DNA of 7,409 nucleotides from Thermoplasmata archaeon. Its GTDB lineage: Archaea; Thermoplasmatota; Thermoplasmata; Thermoplasmatales; Thermoplasmataceae. The translations under genes and the position numbers were made by a program. Numbering within the stretch: the stretch's first letter is position 1; each line of letters opens with the position of its first letter. Shown here in pieces: positions 5,788 through 7,409 of the stretch. Under the pieces are notes generated by a model. That model was not told the origin of the DNA and did no database searches. It saw only the letters and a list, made by a program, of their open reading frames with translations. Location of the stretch: contig JAJZOK010000060.1 in NCBI GenBank assembly GCA_021811525.1, positions 1 through 7,409 on the forward strand. The letters run 5' to 3'.

Positions 5788-5795
5788 GCCCGGTG
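5784..5795 (+). repeat. 12-base repeat, copy 2 (candidate attachment core)
   Basis: ACGGGCCCGGTG, identical to 1237-1248, 57 bases before the ATG of intact integrase C. The complement of 5785-5802 reads CAAATACCACCGGGCCCG. Compared with copy 1 in the same register, the C, the AAT, the CAC and CGGGCCCG are the same, again like a T-loop, T-stem and acceptor strand ending in G73. The match outside the 12 bases is partial, so the tRNA interpretation is tentative. Confidence 0.5.
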
Positions 5796-5824
5796 GTATT
5801 TGTTTAATAGTTTTAAACGAATCC

Positions 5825-5832
5825 TTTATTTA
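5825..5832 (+). promoter_or_regulatory. TATA box, leaderless promoter of integrase C
   Basis: TTTATTTA, centred near 5828 and about 25 bases before the ATG at 5853, with no ribosome binding site in between. This places the transcript start on or next to the ATG and supports that start codon. The repeat and palindrome lie 30-60 bases upstream of the box, in the position where an archaeal activator or repressor could act. Confidence 0.6.
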
Positions 5833-5852
5833 TGACCACTACATGACAATTC

Positions 5853-7208
5853 ATGGCAAAGACGGCTAAGTATGGGGATCTGCTTTTAGACGATACGGTA
5901 AGGAGATGGCATGAAAATCTCAATGCCAGGTCCATGATAACCGCTGAGGTTTACCTTAGGACGCTGGGCCTTTATTGCGAATTGAATAAAACCAGTCCCC
6001 TGGAAATCATCAAGAACGGTAAATCCAGGGAGTTCAAGGAATCATTTTCTGACTTTGTGCGAAAGCTTGAAAGGGAGGGGAAAGCCGGATCCTATATCGT
6101 GAGATTCAAGAAGGTCCTTAAGTCTTGGCTAAAGTTCAATGACATGCAGATCTCCTTTAATGTGAATATCAAGGACGAACATCACAATCCAACCATTGAG
6201 AATGAGAGGGTCCCAACCAAAGACGAATTATCACGCATTCTGGGGAAGGCGACAAAAAGGGCCCGTGTCTCCATTGGCTTAATGGCATTCAGTGGTCTAA
6301 GACCTGAAAGCCTGGGAAACCATGACGGATCAGACGGAATAAGGTTAAGGGACTTCAAGGACGCTGAATTATCAGGGGACATTCTCAGACTCCCTGAATC
6401 CCCGGCCATTCTTAACATAAGGCACAACCTGAGCAAAGCCAGGCATTCTTATTTCGTATTTGTGCCTGATGAAACCATTGGCTTTATCAATTCATACCTG
6501 AAGGAAAGGTCCGGATTCGGTGAAAAAATAAGCCTTGATTCCCCGTTATTGTCTTTCGATTACTACAAGAGAGGGCAAAGGGGAAAGAATCAATTTCTAA
6601 GGACTGCATTGGTTACCAGGGAGATCAGGACTGCAATAAGAGGAATTGACCTTAATATGCGTCCTTATGTCCTGAGGGCTTACTTTGCCACTGGCCTTGA
6701 TATTGCAGAATCTAAGGGCTTTATCTCCCATCCCTGGAGAATGTTTTTCATGGGCCACAAGGGAGACATTGAATCCAGGTATTCTACAAACAAGGGGAGA
6801 TTACCACCGGACATGATAGAAGGCATGAGATCCGCTTACCTGAAGTGCCTTCCCTTACTGACAACTGAATCCCGGGAAATTTCAGCCAAGGACATGCATA
6901 AGGAATTTCTCATGGAGATCCTCAAAGAGGACGGATTCACGGATGAGGAAATCAAGGACCTTGGATTGCTTGAAATGGATCCAAACAAAAGAAGGGAGCT
7001 CAGGAGAGAAAAGATATTCGGCTCAAAGAATCCGGCCAGGGATGCCAATGAAATGGCCCGTCTTGACCGCATGGCCATGTCAAAAATGAGGAATGGAGCC
7101 AGGCAGAAAATCATTTCATCCTACGCAATAGAAGCTTATGTAACTCAGGGGTTTGAGTTCGTGAACATGATTCCTGGTGATAAGGCAATAGTGAAATTGC
7201 CCTCCTAA
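5853..7208 (+). CDS. tyrosine recombinase/integrase, full length
   Basis: A 451-residue site-specific recombinase that would cut and rejoin DNA through a 3'-phosphotyrosine intermediate. Residues about 10-105 form the helical N-terminal core-binding domain (EVYLRTLGLYC at 32-42; KVLKSW at 87-92). The catalytic domain follows: Arg I R150 in FSGLRPESLG; the hairpin lysine K195 in LSKARHSYFVFVP; YVLR at 272-275 with Arg II R275, where bacterial enzymes usually have HxxR; GH at 301-302; and the nucleophile Y310 in ESRYS. After the tyrosine there is an unusually long, charged, helical tail of about 140 residues (DEEIKDLGLLEMDPNKRREL near 364-383), ending in a short hydrophobic/beta segment. All catalytic elements are present and the frame is intact, so it is probably active. 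A leaderless TATA box and upstream palindromes precede it; no excisionase or replication gene accompanies it here. The integrated element may extend beyond the window, or this may be an orphan integrase. Confidence 0.92.
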   Translation: MAKTAKYGDLLLDDTVRRWHENLNARSMITAEVYLRTLGLYCELNKTSPLEIIKNGKSREFKESFSDFVRKLEREGKAGSYIVRFKKVLKSWLKFNDMQISFNVNIKDEHHNPTIENERVPTKDELSRILGKATKRARVSIGLMAFSGLRPESLGNHDGSDGIRLRDFKDAELSGDILRLPESPAILNIRHNLSKARHSYFVFVPDETIGFINSYLKERSGFGEKISLDSPLLSFDYYKRGQRGKNQFLRTALVTREIRTAIRGIDLNMRPYVLRAYFATGLDIAESKGFISHPWRMFFMGHKGDIESRYSTNKGRLPPDMIEGMRSAYLKCLPLLTTESREISAKDMHKEFLMEILKEDGFTDEEIKDLGLLEMDPNKRRELRREKIFGSKNPARDANEMARLDRMAMSKMRNGARQKIISSYAIEAYVTQGFEFVNMIPGDKAIVKLPS

Positions 7209-7214
7209 TTTTTT
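7209..7214 (+). terminator. oligo-T run directly after integrase stop
   Basis: Six T residues follow the TAA stop (7206-7208) without a gap and without a preceding stem. A T-run alone is a sufficient terminator signal in archaea, so transcription of the integrase gene probably ends here. Confidence 0.5.
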
Positions 7215-7254
7215 CATTGATGTTAGTTATCTAATGTTATCATTGTTTCGGGCC

Positions 7255-7300
7255 TTTCGGTAAAAATCCCCTGAAATTCCCGATTTTTGATTAACCGAAA
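7255..7300. other. large imperfect hairpin downstream of the integrase
   Basis: TTTCGGT (7255-7261) and AAAAATC (7262-7268) pair with GATTTTT (7282-7288) and ACCGAAA (7294-7300), giving 14 pairs interrupted only by a five-base bulge (GATTA, 7289-7293), around a 13-base loop (7269-7281). GTTTCGG at 7245-7251 is an alternative partner for CCGAAAC (7295-7301). It could be a structured RNA, a terminator for a gene outside the window on the minus strand, or the end of a mobile element. The rest of 7215-7409 has no ORF of note and nothing else I can assign. Confidence 0.5.
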
Positions 7301-7409
7301 CTCATTTCAGTGAATGTATGATGTTAACTGGCCAGAACCAGGATCCTTGATTTTTGATTTTCTCTTTTGAGCTGAAGAGTGCGACCATGTATCATGATTA
7401 ACTGTACAA

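Noticed and set aside
1394..6814. Shared 14-mer ATTACCACCGGACA in integrase remnant A and in integrase C (about 6801)
   Set aside because: It falls in different reading frames and in non-homologous parts of the proteins; a single chance match of this length is plausible in the window.
7282..7359. Repeated GATTTTTGATT (7282-7292 and 7349-7359) as a CRISPR-like repeat
   Set aside because: There are only two copies of an 11-base A/T-rich word, with no conserved flanks and no cas genes.

Overview
The window looks archaeal and most likely comes from a Thermoplasmatales-type euryarchaeon; lineage is inferred from gene content and promoter style, because no rRNA or complete tRNA is present. Supporting signs are TATA-like boxes about 25 bases before start codons with no ribosome binding site (leaderless transcription, clearest at 4965 on the minus strand and 5853 on the plus strand), oligo-T ends, a DUF996 membrane protein, a zinc-ribbon/LURP-one-like protein and an archaeal-style tyrosine integrase with a YxxR box.

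Left part (1-1310): an intact DUF996-type membrane protein on the minus strand, a small putative membrane protein on the minus strand, then about 350 bases with only one doubtful 34-residue ORF. Middle left (1237-1770): a decayed 5' fragment of a tyrosine integrase (copy A), then a short unassigned ORF ending at a hairpin plus T-run. Middle (1850-4265): a Hanks-type Ser/Thr protein kinase gene readable in one frame over about 1.68 kb but interrupted by three stop codons and lacking several catalytic residues. It is followed 9 bases later by a frameshifted multi-pass membrane protein gene. That gene runs tail-to-tail into a 5' fragment of an RraA-family gene on the minus strand.

Right part (4300-7409): an intact zinc-ribbon/LURP-one-like gene on the minus strand with a clean leaderless promoter; a small Cys-containing ORF on the plus strand whose 3' end runs into a second truncated integrase fragment (copy B, minus strand); a 122-base divergent region with two adjacent palindromes; and a full-length 451-residue tyrosine integrase (copy C, plus strand), then a T-run and a large imperfect hairpin.

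Taken together this is a hotspot for integrating elements, full of gene remains: one intact integrase, two integrase N-terminal remnants of different sequence, and at least three further broken genes. A 12-base sequence repeated upstream of integrase copies A and C resembles the 3' end of a tRNA and is a candidate attachment core. The kinase and membrane protein look like a former two-gene signalling module now being lost. I see no new defence system or CRISPR array; the most informative features are the pattern of decay and the repeated integrase/palindrome arrangement.
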